From Climacteris rufus (lineage: Eukaryota > Chordata > Aves > Passeriformes > Climacteridae), in contig VZRZ01006835.1 of the NCBI GenBank assembly GCA_013398175.1, positions 587,924 through 651,923 on the forward strand: a stretch of DNA of 64,000 nt, read 5' to 3'. The notes beneath the pieces are model-generated. The model ran no database searches, had not been told where the DNA came from, and saw nothing but the letters and a program-made list of their open reading frames with translations. Shown piece after piece: positions 28,161-41,200 of this stretch. The translations under genes and the position numbers were made by a program. The first letter of the stretch is position 1, and the number at the start of each line of letters is the position of its first letter.

Positions 28161-31100
28161 GCTGCAGGTTTTCCCCTCAATTTGAAGGAGCTCACGAGGA
28201 GCTGCTCTGTGAGAGCAGCCTTCACCCAAGGATGGGACCATCCACTCCAACATCGTCCAGCGTGTGAGCACCCTTCAATTTCATAATGAAAATGCATTTT
28301 GGTACTGCCAGCATGGAGTGCTCCAGTAGTAAAGCGTTAGCAGGAGCAAGCCAGGACCTGATGAGGCTGGAGAAGAGACACGAGGCATGTCCTTTCCTGC
28401 ACCATGGCAAACACCTTTCATGGCTGGTGCTTCATTGATGTCAGCCTTGGTACTGTTAAAGCAGCACAACTTACAGGGCTTAGGAGTTTATGCTCTTTCC
28501 CAGGGATATACACTAGATATCCTCCTCACACAACTAAAAAACCCTGGAGTTTAAGCAAGAACAGATCACAAACCTCATAAAAACCAGATATAAACCTAAT
28601 CTGAACTTTACCAGAGATGCAGCCAGAAATTTTATTTGCATATAGGTATTTCTTCTTTCATGGAAAATCAGCTTCTTGCCAGTAAAGATTTTCACAGAAA
28701 TCCTCACAGAATCCCTCCCCACAAAAAGCCCACCATCCCTTCTGCTCAGTGGGCATCCTCAGGTGATGGTGCAGGCCCTGCACACCCCAGGTACAGAGCA
28801 GATTCGGAACACTATAAATCCAGTGGCACACACAGCCCTTCTTCTCATTTGTTACCAGCCAAGTGTGAAAATGTTAATGAAGGCAGCTGTAATAATCTAG
28901 GGGAATTTCCCAATTAAGATTTCGTTCACGTCCGCCAGCTCCCGCTCCCGCGCAGCCCTTGCGCATCCCCCCTCCCACCCAAGAGCAGCCAGAATTGCCA
29001 GGTTCCATCCAGGCACCCTCACCCAGCCACCTCCATGAGGGAGATCCCTGCCACTCTATTAACTCCAACACGTATTCCTAGAAGAAAATGAATGCAGAGA
29101 GGTTTTCAGTGTGTATCTACCCCCCTAAACGAGTATACAGAAATGTGTATCTATCCCCCCCACACAAAATATACTCTGCTGTCAGCACTGAGTCAGGCAA
29201 TACCATGGCAGCCACTTTTACTGAAAAAGAAAAAAAAGGAAAAAAAATTAAAAATTAAGTTTTAGGGGTGGCTCACAGCAGCTCTGGCTCATGGGAAGCC
29301 GATGCCTTCCTGGTTAAACAAGGTGAACCCCTGGAGCCTGTCTGGGTGTCGGGTGCACATCTCCCAGCAGAGCAGAAGGGAAAGAGACTCCATGATAAAA
29401 TGAAGGCATCCTCGCAAATAAATTACTTTTCTACCACAGTCGTGTGATTTTTAATTTTCCTCTAATTTCAGGACTGCAGCACTGATATAAAACCCCTCTA
29501 AGTGTTTTAGGGAGATGGTAATGGTCCTACACTAAAATAATTCAACCAACACTATAATTTTAGTACCACTATCAAAATGAAATAATGGCTGTTTACTGTG
29601 TTACACCTTTCAAATGACCTTCATTTGAATACAAATTGTGGCTCCAAACTCCAAAAGCCGCTCCATTTCAGGAGGCAGCAAATTGAGGATGTTTACCCAG
29701 GGTTTACTCTGCCAGCAGATTCCTCAGTATAACCACAAAGGCCAAATGTTTACGGGGGTTCTCTTCCTCTGAAGTTGCTTAAGACTCGCCTGAAGGACCT
29801 GTGTGGATCTGACAGGAGCCTGAGCCACAGCTCTTCACCCTGCTCTGAGCATGATGGGAATTGCACATTCTGTTTTATCTGGAAATGCTCTCTGGTGACT
29901 GAACTGTTTGTTCAGAGCTCCCTCCCCTCCCAAACACCCCACCTTGGACAAAGAACGAAGATTACTCTGCCAATAATCAAGTACCCAGATGAGAGGAGGA
30001 GGTGGATGGGTCCCATATCAATCTGGGCCTTGAAAACACCATTTGATTTTATTTTTTTAAGGTTAGGCTCTGTCTGCCCATCACAGGCTCTTGCACCAGT
30101 TTTGGGGACCCCAGGCAGCCACCTCTGCCCAGAGAAGCTGTGGGTGCCCGGGAAGTGGGGAAGCCCTTGGCACAGCCATGCAGGTGCTGTTCCCAACTCT
30201 TGGGGTTGTGTGGCACTCACAGCTCAGCCCACGCAGCCAGAGCGGGGGCGGTCATGGGTGAGGATCTGCAGAAAAAATTTCACTACAGACATTTCCTGCT
30301 ATTCACTCACCCACCTGGGAACCCCAGTCTATCACCAGCTATTTCACTCTAATAATGAATTTCTGCCCTTTCATCAACATTAGTCAGAACAAGCTCTGAG
30401 AAAATTCCCATTTGGTGCCAGGAATATAACAGAAAACATTGACATGACTGGCAGCAAGCAAAGGCAAAGCAGCATGCCCAGCTGCAAGGCAGCACAAGCT
30501 GCCACCACTGAGCCCTGAGCTCCTGAGCCCTTCCAATGTGTGTCCTAAGTGGGGGGAAAAGGTATTACAAAATATAAAAGTAGTTTCTCTGTAAGATGCC
30601 AGAAGTTGTGCTACAAATTCCCTTCCTGTGGGCACCAAAGGACTGTGATCCCACAGAGATGCTCCATCCTCAGGTGCTCAGGAGCACTCACCTTCCCTCC
30701 TCTCCCCCAGTTCCCAAACAACCCAGTGGTGATACAGGCATCAGTCTGAGCGCTGCCTTTGCTGCTGCTCACAACCCAAGTGCTACAGCGGGAAAATCCC
30801 ACATGCCGAAAATACAGAGCGTCTGTAAACACTCCCGTTCCCAGACACCTACGTGTAATTACTCACAACGAGTGAGGAGGAGGAAGAAAAACCCACTTTT
30901 TGTTTTTAATTCTCTTCTCTGTGCATAAAAGCCACTGCAAGAGAAGCCCTGGCCAGCCAGCATCTCTGGAGGGGAAGAGCAGCACCTGGTCGCAACAGCT
31001 GAACTGAGGGCAAGTCTATTCAGTAGCAGCACCATTTTGGGGCAGAAGAAAGAGAAATCCCTTCTGTGAAGGGACTCTGTGACCTCTGCCTTTCCCCAGA

Positions 31101-32847
31101 GCTGCCTTTCCTTGGTAGATGCAGCCCTCCCAAGGGCAGAGCCAAGGCAGCAGTGGATGTCCCAGCTGCAGATCCTGTCCCAACACCCGCCTCCTCTGTG
31201 GTGACATGTGGTGAAACAAAAGGGATTTAAACAATAGGTGTTGTATAAAACATCTGAAAACAAGACAAATTAGTCATTAAAAATTAATTTTGGAAAATTA
31301 CAGTCTTGTTAATAGACACTGTTGTGGCTTTGCGTGTTCCTTTTAAAGCAGGAGGGAGGAAGAGGACTTAAAACACATTTTACTCCATTTAAAAAACCAA
31401 AGAGGTAGAGACCCATGCCTTGGGAATCCTGTCTCCCCCTGTGCTGTCCCAGTGCTGGCGGCAGGGCCCCATTTTATGAGGTGCCAAACGATGTGACCAG
31501 GGCAGGTGAGCACCTGCAACCCTGTGCCAAAACGCCCACCACGAACCTGCCCGTGGGGTGCTCCGACGTTATTTTCATGCACTCAACAGCGAGGACTATG
31601 CCAAAATACTCAAGGTCAAGAGACCAGCATGGTTCGAGGCAATCTGCACCTCTTAAAACAGTGACAAATATGTTATTTAATTTTAATGAGCTTTTTTGCA
31701 TCTCCAATCTAATTACGGCATTATCAAGCACTGCTCCGAACTGCAGGTGGCTGCTCATTACTTGGGGTAAGGCTGTCACAAGCATTTTTCATGAATACTA
31801 AAAACTGCCTCGTTTCACCACCCGCTCCAAAATATCCCCAGCTGATTGCTCTGCTTCTGAGTGTGGGGTTTGGTGTGGTTAACAGAGAGCAGCGCCCACC
31901 AGCACAGCTCCACGTGCCTGCCCAGCTCCTCTGGCCAAAACCCCCAAGGAAATCACCACATCCACCAGAACAAGTGAGTTTTGGTGTGCGAGATGCCCCT
32001 GCCAGAAGTGTCCCCCAAAAGCAAACATCTCTCTGTTCTGCACACAGCAGTGAGGACACCCTGTGACTGGGCACTGAAGAAAACCCCTCACTTCCAGATC
32101 GCATCTAGTTTTTGCTTTCAGCTTAGTGGGTTTTTAAATCATTACTAAAAGCAAGGAAAGCTCCAATGTCAAAAGCATTTTGGCAAGATCAAAATTCTTC
32201 AGTTTTCCTCTTAAGCTTTGCAAAAAATCAGATTTTTCTGTTGTTTTCTGGCCAGTTCTTTTTACCACCTCTCCTCATGGGCTGCTGTTTCCTCTGTGCA
32301 GCCCAAAGCTGATGGAGTTCACATCCAAAAGGCTCAGTAACCAGCAAGAATCAGATATTTTAATCCTCCCCAAATCCCCTTTTCCCTGCACGGTTTGGTG
32401 AGCACAGGCAACAAACAAGTGATAACGAAAACCCAACAGCAGCTTTTCCTCTCACAAAGCAGGGAGGCAAGGAGGACACCCCCTCCTCAACAATCCCAAA
32501 TCCTCATTCCTCAGGAGCAGCCCAGCTCACCCTTGGATTGCCTTTTCCCTCCCAAAAAACTGGTCCAGCCAGTGGCAGCCCACAGGTCTGCCTGAATAGG
32601 AATACTCACTGGCATCCAGGAGGCCACAGGGGTGATGGCAAGGGGACGAGGGCAGCAGGGGACACCGGGCTCTGCAGCACAGGGACACCCCGGGAAAGTG
32701 AGAGCAGCCCAGCCAGGCACAGGGCTTGTCCCAGTTCCCCCCGCAGCCTCACCAGTGCTCAGTGATGGCAGCTGGGACAGGCCGTGGCACCTGGGGCTGA
32801 GGCAGCTGGGCAGCAGCACCTGCGCCACCTTCCATACGTCAATAATG

Positions 32848-32948
32848 CATGTGTGTATCTGTGTGTGAATGTGTGTATGTGTGTGAATGTGTGTGTGAAT
32901 GTATGTGTGTGAATGTGTTTGTGTGAATGTGTGTGTGTGAATGTGTGT
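32848..32948. repeat. Degenerate TG-rich edge of the minisatellite
   Basis: This is irregular GTGTGAATGTGTGT-type sequence with spacing different from the 52-bp unit. It is probably the older, diverged end from which the regular array expanded. A short degenerate remnant also follows the array on the right (33417-33460). Confidence 0.8.
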
Positions 32949-33416
32949 ATCTGTGTGAATGTGTGTATGTGTGTGAGAATGTGTGTGTGTGAATGTGTGT
33001 ATCTGTGTGAATGTGTGTATGTGTGTGAGAATGTGTGTGTGTGAATGTGTGTATCTGTGTGAATGTGTGTATGTGTGTGAGAATGTGTGTGTGTGAATGT
33101 GTGTATCTGTGTGAATGTGTGTATGTGTGTGAGAATGTGTGTGTGTGAATGTGTGTATCTGTGTGAATGTGTGTATGTGTGTGAGAATGTGTGTGTGTGA
33201 ATGTGTGTATCTGTGTGAATGTGTGTATGTGTGTGAGAATGTGTGTGTGTGAATGTGTGTATCTGTGTGAATGTGTGTATGTGTGTGAGAATGTGTGTGT
33301 GTGAATGTGTGTATCTGTGTGAATGTGTGTATGTGTGTGAGAATGTGTGTGTGTGAATGTGTGTATCTGTGTGAATGTGTGTATGTGTGTGAGAATGTGT
33401 GTGTGTGAATGTGTGT
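32949..33416. repeat. 52-bp TG-rich minisatellite, 9 identical copies
   Basis: A 52-bp unit starting ATCTGTGTGAATGTGTGTAT repeats at 32949, 33001, 33053, 33105, 33157, 33209, 33261, 33313 and 33365. No differences were seen between copies, so the array is young or homogenised. The unit itself is built from GTGTGAAT/GTGTGTAT sub-repeats. Its minus strand has no stop codon in any phase. Because 52 is not a multiple of 3, all three minus frames stay open, creating long artefactual His/Thr-rich ORFs with a 52-residue period. Confidence 0.95.
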
Positions 33417-33464
33417 ATCTATGTGCAGGTCTGTATGTCTGTGCCTGCGTGTCCATGTAACTGC

Positions 33465-33910
33465 ACACACGACACACACCCAGCAGAGCTGCCCAGCGCT
33501 CCGCAGCTCGGTGCTCCAGCGGCACAAGGGAACGCTGGCGGAGCCGCGGTTCGCTCCGGCGCCGCTGCGGCAGTCCCGGCGTGTCCCCCTGACCTTGCTG
33601 CAAACCGCAGTGGCCTTTGGGACGCGGGATGGCAGCCGCACGGCTGTGGGAGCAGACGTGCCCGCACGCTGGCACCGGGGATGCCACCGGGGATGCCCCC
33701 GTGGCAGGGGCCGACGAGGCACGGACGCTGCCCTGCGCTCCGGGGAATTCCAGCGCTGGGCTCGGAGAGCACGTTCCCTGCTGGAGCAGGAGCTGAGGGA
33801 GGCCCACGGATGAGGCAAGGCGGATGAGCGAGCGTGCAGGGGAGACCCAGGTTTGCTCAGCCGGGCCCCGGAGGAGCTCCCGGTTCCCCCGGCCCCTTCC
33901 TCCGGGCCCC
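33465..33910. promoter_or_regulatory. Orphan intragenic CpG island
   Basis: About 45 CpG dinucleotides in roughly 440 bp, in otherwise CpG-poor intron, directly abutting the TG minisatellite. Several overlapping ORFs on both strands cross it, but none is recognised and all are Arg/Ala/Gly-rich as expected from composition. Possible roles are an alternative CAMTA1 promoter, an antisense or intronic non-coding RNA promoter, or a CpG island without transcription. Confidence 0.5.
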
Positions 33911-33930
33911 TCTCCAGATAAACACACTGA

Positions 33931-34240
33931 CTTTAGTTAAAGTGTGTGCCAGCTGCAGCCCCGCGACCGGAGCAGGCAGAGACGTGGCGCTGAATGATAA
34001 TTAAATACATTCGCATCATCTGTCATTTTTTACTGCAGGTGCCGGTGTAATAAATCCGAGCTTGACTCTTCTGTCAGCTGGCAGCAAACATGTTTTAACG
34101 TCAAATCCCGGGGGATGAATTCAGAATGGTTTGGCCTTGCACAGGGAGGAGCCGCCTATAACACGCCAAGTGGGGAACACATACTTGATTGCTTTCATAG
34201 TACTTTTATTATTTTGGTGACACGTGTCTGATGTAGCATT
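33931..34240. promoter_or_regulatory. Candidate enhancer (motif cluster)
   Basis: An A+T-rich block beside the CpG island. It contains a homeodomain-like TGATAATTAAAT, two CTGTCA (MEIS/TGIF-type) sites, a CAGCTG E-box and a CATCTG E-box within about 100 bp. This composition is typical of conserved non-coding elements in developmental and neuronal genes. Conservation cannot be judged from one sequence. Confidence 0.25.
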
Positions 34241-37200
34241 TCAACCCACTCCCGCAGGGAAGGCAAACACTTCCACCACCGTCCCCCATCACACCCCAGC
34301 CCTCCACACACAGCCCTGGCTCTGCTCTCCGCAGCCCACAGCATTGTCCCAGCATCTTGGTGCACCCAAGAACTGTTAGGATTATTAGGATTTATCGATG
34401 ATGGAAAAAACATCAAAAGAAAAAGGCAAACAAAAGAATTTGCAAATTAATTTAATTACAACAATTGCAACTCAAGAAATCTAAACATTTAAGTTACTAT
34501 GTTGTAGACCTAACTCATCCCCCCAGTGCACAGTGACAGAGCAGCTGTTTCCCCATGGATGTTTGCAAACTGCTCCCCAGTCATCTTGTGGAGAACAGAG
34601 AATCCTTTGCTGCAGATGCTGCTGGGACACCCCATATGACACCATTTCCATGAGCACCCGCACACCTGTGACACAGCACCAGCCCCTTAAGTGTAGTGAT
34701 GCTGCAGTAGTGAACTGTTTTGGTTTGAAGTAGATTTATTATTACACCGATAGTTTTCTTCTCTTTGCCTTTTGCACACAGCCCAGCTGACGCAGAGACA
34801 AATCCAGGTGCTGCAGGATGTTCCCACCTCCGAGCTGGCCCCTGTCCCAGGAGGATGGTCAGCCTGGCTATGGGGTCCAGCCCCTGCAAGTCTGAGTGGG
34901 AAAAGCATGGACTGTGAAGGGAGAAGCCAAAACACCAATGAGAACCATCCTCCAGGTTCTCACAATGGAGCACTGGTGCCTCGTCGTGCCATGGCTGGGG
35001 CTTGCCAGCTGCATCCGCTATTTATAACGCTGGCACTTACACAATTACAGCTCGACAACTTACGATACAGGCCTGGAAATCAGAGCACTTTATTTACCCA
35101 GCCAAAGATGCATCAGTGTAGTTGGCTTTCCAACAGGGGAAGTGGTGTTCATGAAGCCCTTGTAGGTGCCTCTCTGCCTTCAGCTACCCTGAGCAGCTTC
35201 CCCCTTCTGGCAGCACAGGCTGGTGGGAAACACACAGGTAAATCCTTTGGCAGTGCTTTCCGTCTTCCAGGACTTGCTGCACTTTTAGCCTAGTAAGTCC
35301 TGATTTTAATTGGAGGGAGAAAATGCATTTGAAGGGGCAAACAGCTCTGGGTCCTGATCCAAAGTGGAGACACGTGCCTGCGCTTACCCCAGGTGTTTTC
35401 TATCCACATTTGCTGTGTGCTTCACTCTTTGTTCAGTTTTGATTTTGTTCTGGTATTTTGCCAGCTGTATGAGTGTCCTGGAGCCACACATGCCTTTTCT
35501 ACCAAATTACATTACATTAAATCATAAATAAGCTGAGTGGCTACAGAAGAGCAGAACCCCCCTTTTTGTGTGCAGGAACAAAAACCGGTGTTGCCTGCTT
35601 TGTGGTTTTCTTGGCAAGCACACGGCTCTGCTCAGCTCTCCCTTGCTGGAGCAGCAGCAGCCCTGTAACACCATCAGAACACAGGTATGTCTCTGAACTC
35701 GGGGGCAGGAATCACTAACACTGAACTTACAGCATGGTTACAGACCCCTTCCCAGGCACAGAATGTCCCCAGACAGGGTCCTCACCGCTCTCTCCAGCAC
35801 ATTCCTAAACCCATCATCCTCAAATCTGGGATCCACCAGCGCCAAAAATACGTGATGTGGGTTTGCAGTTCCCCCCACCAGCACTGCTGCCCGCAGCATC
35901 ACCCCGTGCTTTAAACAAAAGCACATTTTCCTTTCATTAAAAACGTTCCCACGGATTAAAGACTGGGATGCCACAGCAAAGCAAGTTAAACATTTACTTT
36001 CTATTAAAACATCTAAATGAGAAGATTAAAACCTGTTTTACATTTAACAGGCAAAGTCAAATCAGCACAGGAGCAGCTTAGCGCATACTTAGAGCCAAGG
36101 CCTTCTGATGTGCAGAGGTAATCAATTTACAGAGGGAGGGATTTCCTAAAACTACTCAGAAAGGGGTAAAAAAAATAGCACACATACATTTGAGCAAATC
36201 TTTCTCTTCTCTGTCCCCATGCCCGCCTCCTGGAGCTGTTTTGCTGCAGCTCCAATCAGCTCACTCCCACTGACAGCTCTTGCCCCAGATTCCCCCATAA
36301 AATATTTTCACAGCTGATTAGTCTATTTAGCACGTTGCACGCTTAAGCTCTTTTGTTTATTTTTCATTTGAGATGGCAGGAAGAGACGATCCGATGGAAT
36401 GCAGAAGGGGGTTATTGACTGTGTTTAATGGCAACTGTTTGCAGGAGTAGCAGTTAGAGGTCACAGAGGTGACGCAGACACAGCTGACTGCTGCAGGAAT
36501 TTCTGCTCTAATTTTCTAACATCCAAACAGACTCTGCCTGGTAACAGAAACCACCGAACTACAGCTGGTTACTGCCAAGGCAGAATTCCCAGGAGAAGCT
36601 GAAAGTCTCCCTTTGCAGGCCAAAATCCAAGTCTATTTGTATTCGCCTGCAGCTGATCTAACAGCGTTCGGACACGAGACCAGGCGGGTGCTGAGGCAAA
36701 GCCCCCGCTGCTGCCAGGCACCTCTTCTGCAGTGTGTATTAGTCAAACTTTGGGATCACCCATCCCACCAAAAGGTTTTGGGGATGCAATTTCAGGTGAG
36801 TGCCAAACCCACAGAGTAACACAAAGCACCATCACTGCTGGACACTGTCCTCTATCCAAACACCTGGGATGCAAACCCAGGCACCGAACCAGCACATGCA
36901 GCGATGCCCCCATGGCCAGAGGGAACCCCATAAGGACTCACACATGGATCTCAGGCCCAAGTTTCCAAGTGAGGTGCTCTGATGCAGTGAATAGCTGATC
37001 TGACACCCCCTCTCTCACACAGCTCCATCAGTTGATCCTACTGCCATTAAAAGGAAAGAAGCAGAGCTCCCACACTCCCATGTAACAGAATTAGACTGAA
37101 TCCCCCACATGTCCTAGAGGTCAGCCCAAAGAGAAGTCTCTACTTCAGTTATGTAATCATTGGTTTCAAAACTTTATTTAAAAAGTGAAAAGCAGTAGAA

Positions 37201-37979
37201 GGAAGTGAGGGGTAGAGTAGACGAGCGCAGTCCCCAGGGTGGAAGGTTGTTTAGTTTTAAACGATCAAACAATTTCAGGGTGAAGCAGCACCCAGCTAAA
37301 GGGAGTATCATGTGAAAGTGTGCTTAACTGGCCTTGTCAGATAAGTTTTTTGGCATGAGCATGTATTATGTAAAAGGAATAATCCCTTTAACTAAAACAT
37401 TTGGAAGAGAGTTGCACAGCCAGGAACCAAATGGAGGTTTTGCCGCTATTTCTCATCTGATCATACTGAATAAAATGGTCCAATTTACAAAGTATTTTAG
37501 AACAGAACTTGGAGACTCTCTCTACTTGTAAGCAAATGCATTTTGCTGCTTGTGCAGACTAAACACACTATATACAGACAGAAGAGGAGCTGGGTGTCCC
37601 CAAGGCTCCCTGGCGAGAAGCCACACAACCTGTTGGCCACAGACAACGCTCACAGGGAAGGGTCCCAGCCGCTGCCACCGAGCAGGAGGCAAGGGAACAG
37701 CCCCGGGACACTTTGCAGCTATCACTCCCTCGACCCTGCAGAGCCCAGGCATCGAGTGCCACCACTGAAATTCCACCAGCCGGATACAGGAGCCACCAGC
37801 ACGGCAGCAGGATGCTGCGAGCCCCAGCGCCGAGCTGCCCCTGCGCCCCTCCCAAGGGACGGCTGAGGCGCTGCCCCTGCCAGAGCCACGGCGTTGGCTG
37901 CCCTACAATCGCCGTCTCCTCCAAGCCCTGATCTTCCCTGCAAACCTGCACATTCAGTGCCTTCGCAGCACCCTCCTGT
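34241..37979. other. Intronic sequence between the two CpG islands
   Basis: No recognisable coding exon, RNA gene or interspersed repeat on either strand. ORFs here are short and overlap in several frames. Confidence 0.55.
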
Positions 37980-38280
37980 GGGGATTCCGCGTCCGTACAG
38001 ACACGGGGGCAGCTGGAGCCGGGGCGCGATGGAAACCCTCCTCTTCCTCCTCCTCCTCCCTCCGGCGAGGCCGCGGGGACCGGCGGCTCCGAGCGCAGCA
38101 GGCCGTGCCGCCGGCTCGCTCCACGGCCCCGGCAGCGAGCGGGGCTGGCGGAGGAGGCGATGCCGAAAGCAGAGCGGGCTCTGGGCTCTGGCGCAGCCGG
38201 GCCAGGACCGGCAGCCGCGGGGGCTGCGGCCGGCGGCACTGCCGGCTCCGCTCTCCGTGCACCCAGCCAACGTGTTTGTC
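37980..38280. promoter_or_regulatory. Orphan intragenic CpG island
   Basis: About 38 CpGs in roughly 290 bp, G+C very high. On the plus strand an ATG at 38030 opens a frame starting METLLFLLLLPPA, which looks like a signal peptide. That run is encoded by a CTC/CTT triplet repeat (38038-38063), so the resemblance is probably compositional. The frame runs to 38346, with a possible donor AGAG|GTAAAA near 38330. A minus-strand ORF of 182 codons also crosses the island. None is recognised. An alternative promoter is the best guess. Confidence 0.5.
38038..38063 (+). repeat. Short CTC triplet repeat
   Basis: CTC/CTT units form an imperfect trinucleotide run inside the CpG island. It explains the poly-Leu stretch of the plus-strand ORF. 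Confidence 0.7.
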
Positions 38281-41200
38281 TGTTACCTCCTGACTCACAC
38301 AGCCAAGCAGCGACAGGCAATTACAAAAAGAGGTAAAAATGAATAGGTTTCTTTGCAGCAACCTCTGACAAATACAAAGCGAACCTCAACTCCTTCCCTG
38401 GGGCGTGCAATTGCCCCCCACGGGGTACATCAGTGCTTAAAACCTGCTCTCAAAACCAGGAAAACCTTCATTTAGCACCACATCGTTTGGAACCACTTTC
38501 ACATTAACATTTTGTTTTCACGGTGATGCTGCATTTTCGTTCAGATAGTTGAAAGCATTTTTGTCACAAGCTGCAGTGATTTTACACGGCATTTTGCCCT
38601 GTGATGAAAACCAGACAATGCACTCATTTTTAAGGGAAGACTTGAGAAAGTTTATAATTACTACGTTATTAAACATTTAAGTTTAAAAAAAAGTTTGTGT
38701 GTTACCTACACTGTTAATGTGCAGCATTCACAGTGGTGCCAAGATACAGAAATCCCAGATATTGAATACCCTCCCAATTTTTGCAAGAATGCTACAAAAT
38801 TAAGAGTTGGATAAATCTCAAATCTGAACTACCGATTACACTCCAGGTTATGCAGTAATTTAACATCCCTCATCATATGCAACTTGCAGAGCGCACACAA
38901 ATCAGATCATTTGTGCAACGGGCAGTAAGAACATGGATGTGGCATCATTCGCTTTTGAAACCTCTCACATCAAATTAATTCATCTTAATAGATGATTCTT
39001 GTTCCTGCTTCTGCAGGAACAAACCAAATTTTTTGCTTCCCAAAGGAACAGGATTTTTAACAAGTCTGGCAGATGAGCAATAGGTGAAGTACAGACATAC
39101 TACAGACATACATCTCTAGTTTAGATGCTCTAAAGCAAGGCAAAAGCAAATCACAGGAGGGATGATAATCCCTCATTTAATTTTTTCTCCACCTGACAAA
39201 GGAAGTTCTTTCCACACCCTTACTGCCTGGCAAATGACCGCTTTCACCTGCTGGGAGTGGCATGTTGCTCCAATCTCTGGAGCACTCGAGTATCCTGTCA
39301 TGGAAAAGAACAGGCCATAAAATCAATCACACAGAAGCTGTCAGAGAAGTGCATCTAGTCTGGAAAATGCAGGTGCAAAACTGCAATTAAAGACTGCCTT
39401 TCCATTGCCAGAAAGTCCCTCCAAACCATCATCTCAGACAGCAACTAAAACCTCCTCTTGAAAGTTAAAAATTCACTGCACTCATCAAACTCTGAGAAAG
39501 GAAGAGCTGCTCAGCTACCAAATTCTGAAGACATAAATGAACCTGTTCTTCCAGGGCAAAGAAGGGCTGAGGCTGATGGGAAGCAGGTGTGTAGAGGCTG
39601 GAAACGAAGGCTGAAAATCCATCCAGCAGAACCCAGGAAGGCAGGGAATCAGATGTGGCAGAACAGAGCAGGCAGAGCTGCAGCAAAACGAACCAAGCAC
39701 ATGATTTTTGTTGTTACTGTGCCATGAGGTCTGTGTCCAGGGAAGGCAGGGATTGGGTAGGAGACTCTCATCATTACTGGATGTACGACGTGACTTATTA
39801 CTACCATCAAAAACTACAGCACCTTCCCGGCGGCAGCAGCAGGATTTTCTGGATGAGAACACTCTATCTCTACCTTGAATAATATCAGTTCTTCCTCCAC
39901 TACCCAGCCCTGCTCAGGGGATAGTAGAGCTATTCCCAGCTACAAAGAAAATGTGTCCCAAATAAATGGAGAAGAGAAAGGCAAATAAAATGTTTGATAA
40001 TAAAGTCTTGCAAGCCGTAGCATTTTACAGGAGGGAAATAATCTCCACAGCTGGAAGGACACCTCTCCTGACATCAAGGTCAGAACTTCTTAAGGAATGG
40101 AGGCCACAAGGCAGCATAGACTGGCCCCAACCCAACTGGTACCTGGGAAGCATCGTTCCCTGGCTGCTGCCTTCTACGCATCCCCAAGAGGAAAAGCAAA
40201 GCCACGGCATAAACCGTGGCTATCAGATCACATGTGGATCCAACTACTGCATCAGTAATTCCTCAGCCCCTCCTCAGCCCACGGCCCTGGTACACACGAG
40301 GGTGGAGGGGGACAGGAAGGGAGCAGAGGGACCTGGGTGACAGGGCAGCAGAGCTTCTCACTGGTAACACATTGTGTGACACGGCACCTTCCAGGCCCCT
40401 CGCAAAGAACGGAGAAAGGCAAGTTGTAGTATTTGTTTCATACGTTCATCACAACAGGAACATCAGCCAGATCTAGACTAGGTCCAAGGGATAATCACTG
40501 TAATTAGCACTTCGTTCATATAATTACCAGCAGACCCTGTAACATTTTACAATGGAGGTAATTACCCACATTTTACAGCTGAGGAAACAGATACAGTGCA
40601 GGTGAGTAACTTAAAAGAAATCATCAGTGAAACTGTGGCACAGCCAGAGGCTGCAATTATCCTTATTCCCAGCCAAGGCTCTCCCCAATAATCCATGCTG
40701 AATTCACTTCTGTCTTGTGGGAAGGAATCCAGAGAAAACAAACACAAACTGGAATTTCCAATGTCTAGAAGAGCTGAAAACCAGACAAGCCAAACCTGAA
40801 GGAGAAATAAAAACACATGTTTATCACCGAGCATTTTCTGAGCTGAATGTGCAGCTACGAGCGGGAGACAGGCAGAAAACCCTGCTCTAGCAGACACAAA
40901 GCCAGTGCGGGGTGTCAAGGGCTACGGTTCTACTTCTGAAGCAGAGGAAAAGCAGAAGCACAGGAGTGGGTCGGCACCGGCTGCCCAACGGCGCCAGCTC
41001 ACCCCCTCAGCCATCAGAGCCCTTAGTGCGAGTCAAGAAGTTAGAGATTAAAGCAGGAGCAATAACTAAATTATTTAAGGACTTTGCAAACCAACGCACA
41101 CCCAGAGCAGCAAGCGGGGTGACAAGCCTGAGAAGTTCACCCCCACCCTGGAGGGTACCTCCCTGTGGAGTGGCTGCCAGAATCCCAGTCCTGCCCCAAG

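Larger units (their letters stand above)
23624..32847. other. Intronic sequence, nothing firm recognised
   Basis: The stretch includes a 208-codon plus-strand ORF at 25843-26469 with overlapping ORFs in other frames. None is recognised and the composition is that of the surrounding intron. A GC-rich spot at about 27210-27260 is too short to call a CpG island. A short direct repeat of GTGTATCTACCCCCC type occurs near 29110 and 29143. Confidence 0.55.

Noticed and set aside
38030..38346. Plus-strand ORF with a signal-peptide-like METLLFLLLL start
   Set aside because: The Leu run is encoded by a CTC triplet repeat in a CpG island, and the remainder is Arg/Gly/Pro-rich and unrecognised. It is kept only as a note under the CpG island.
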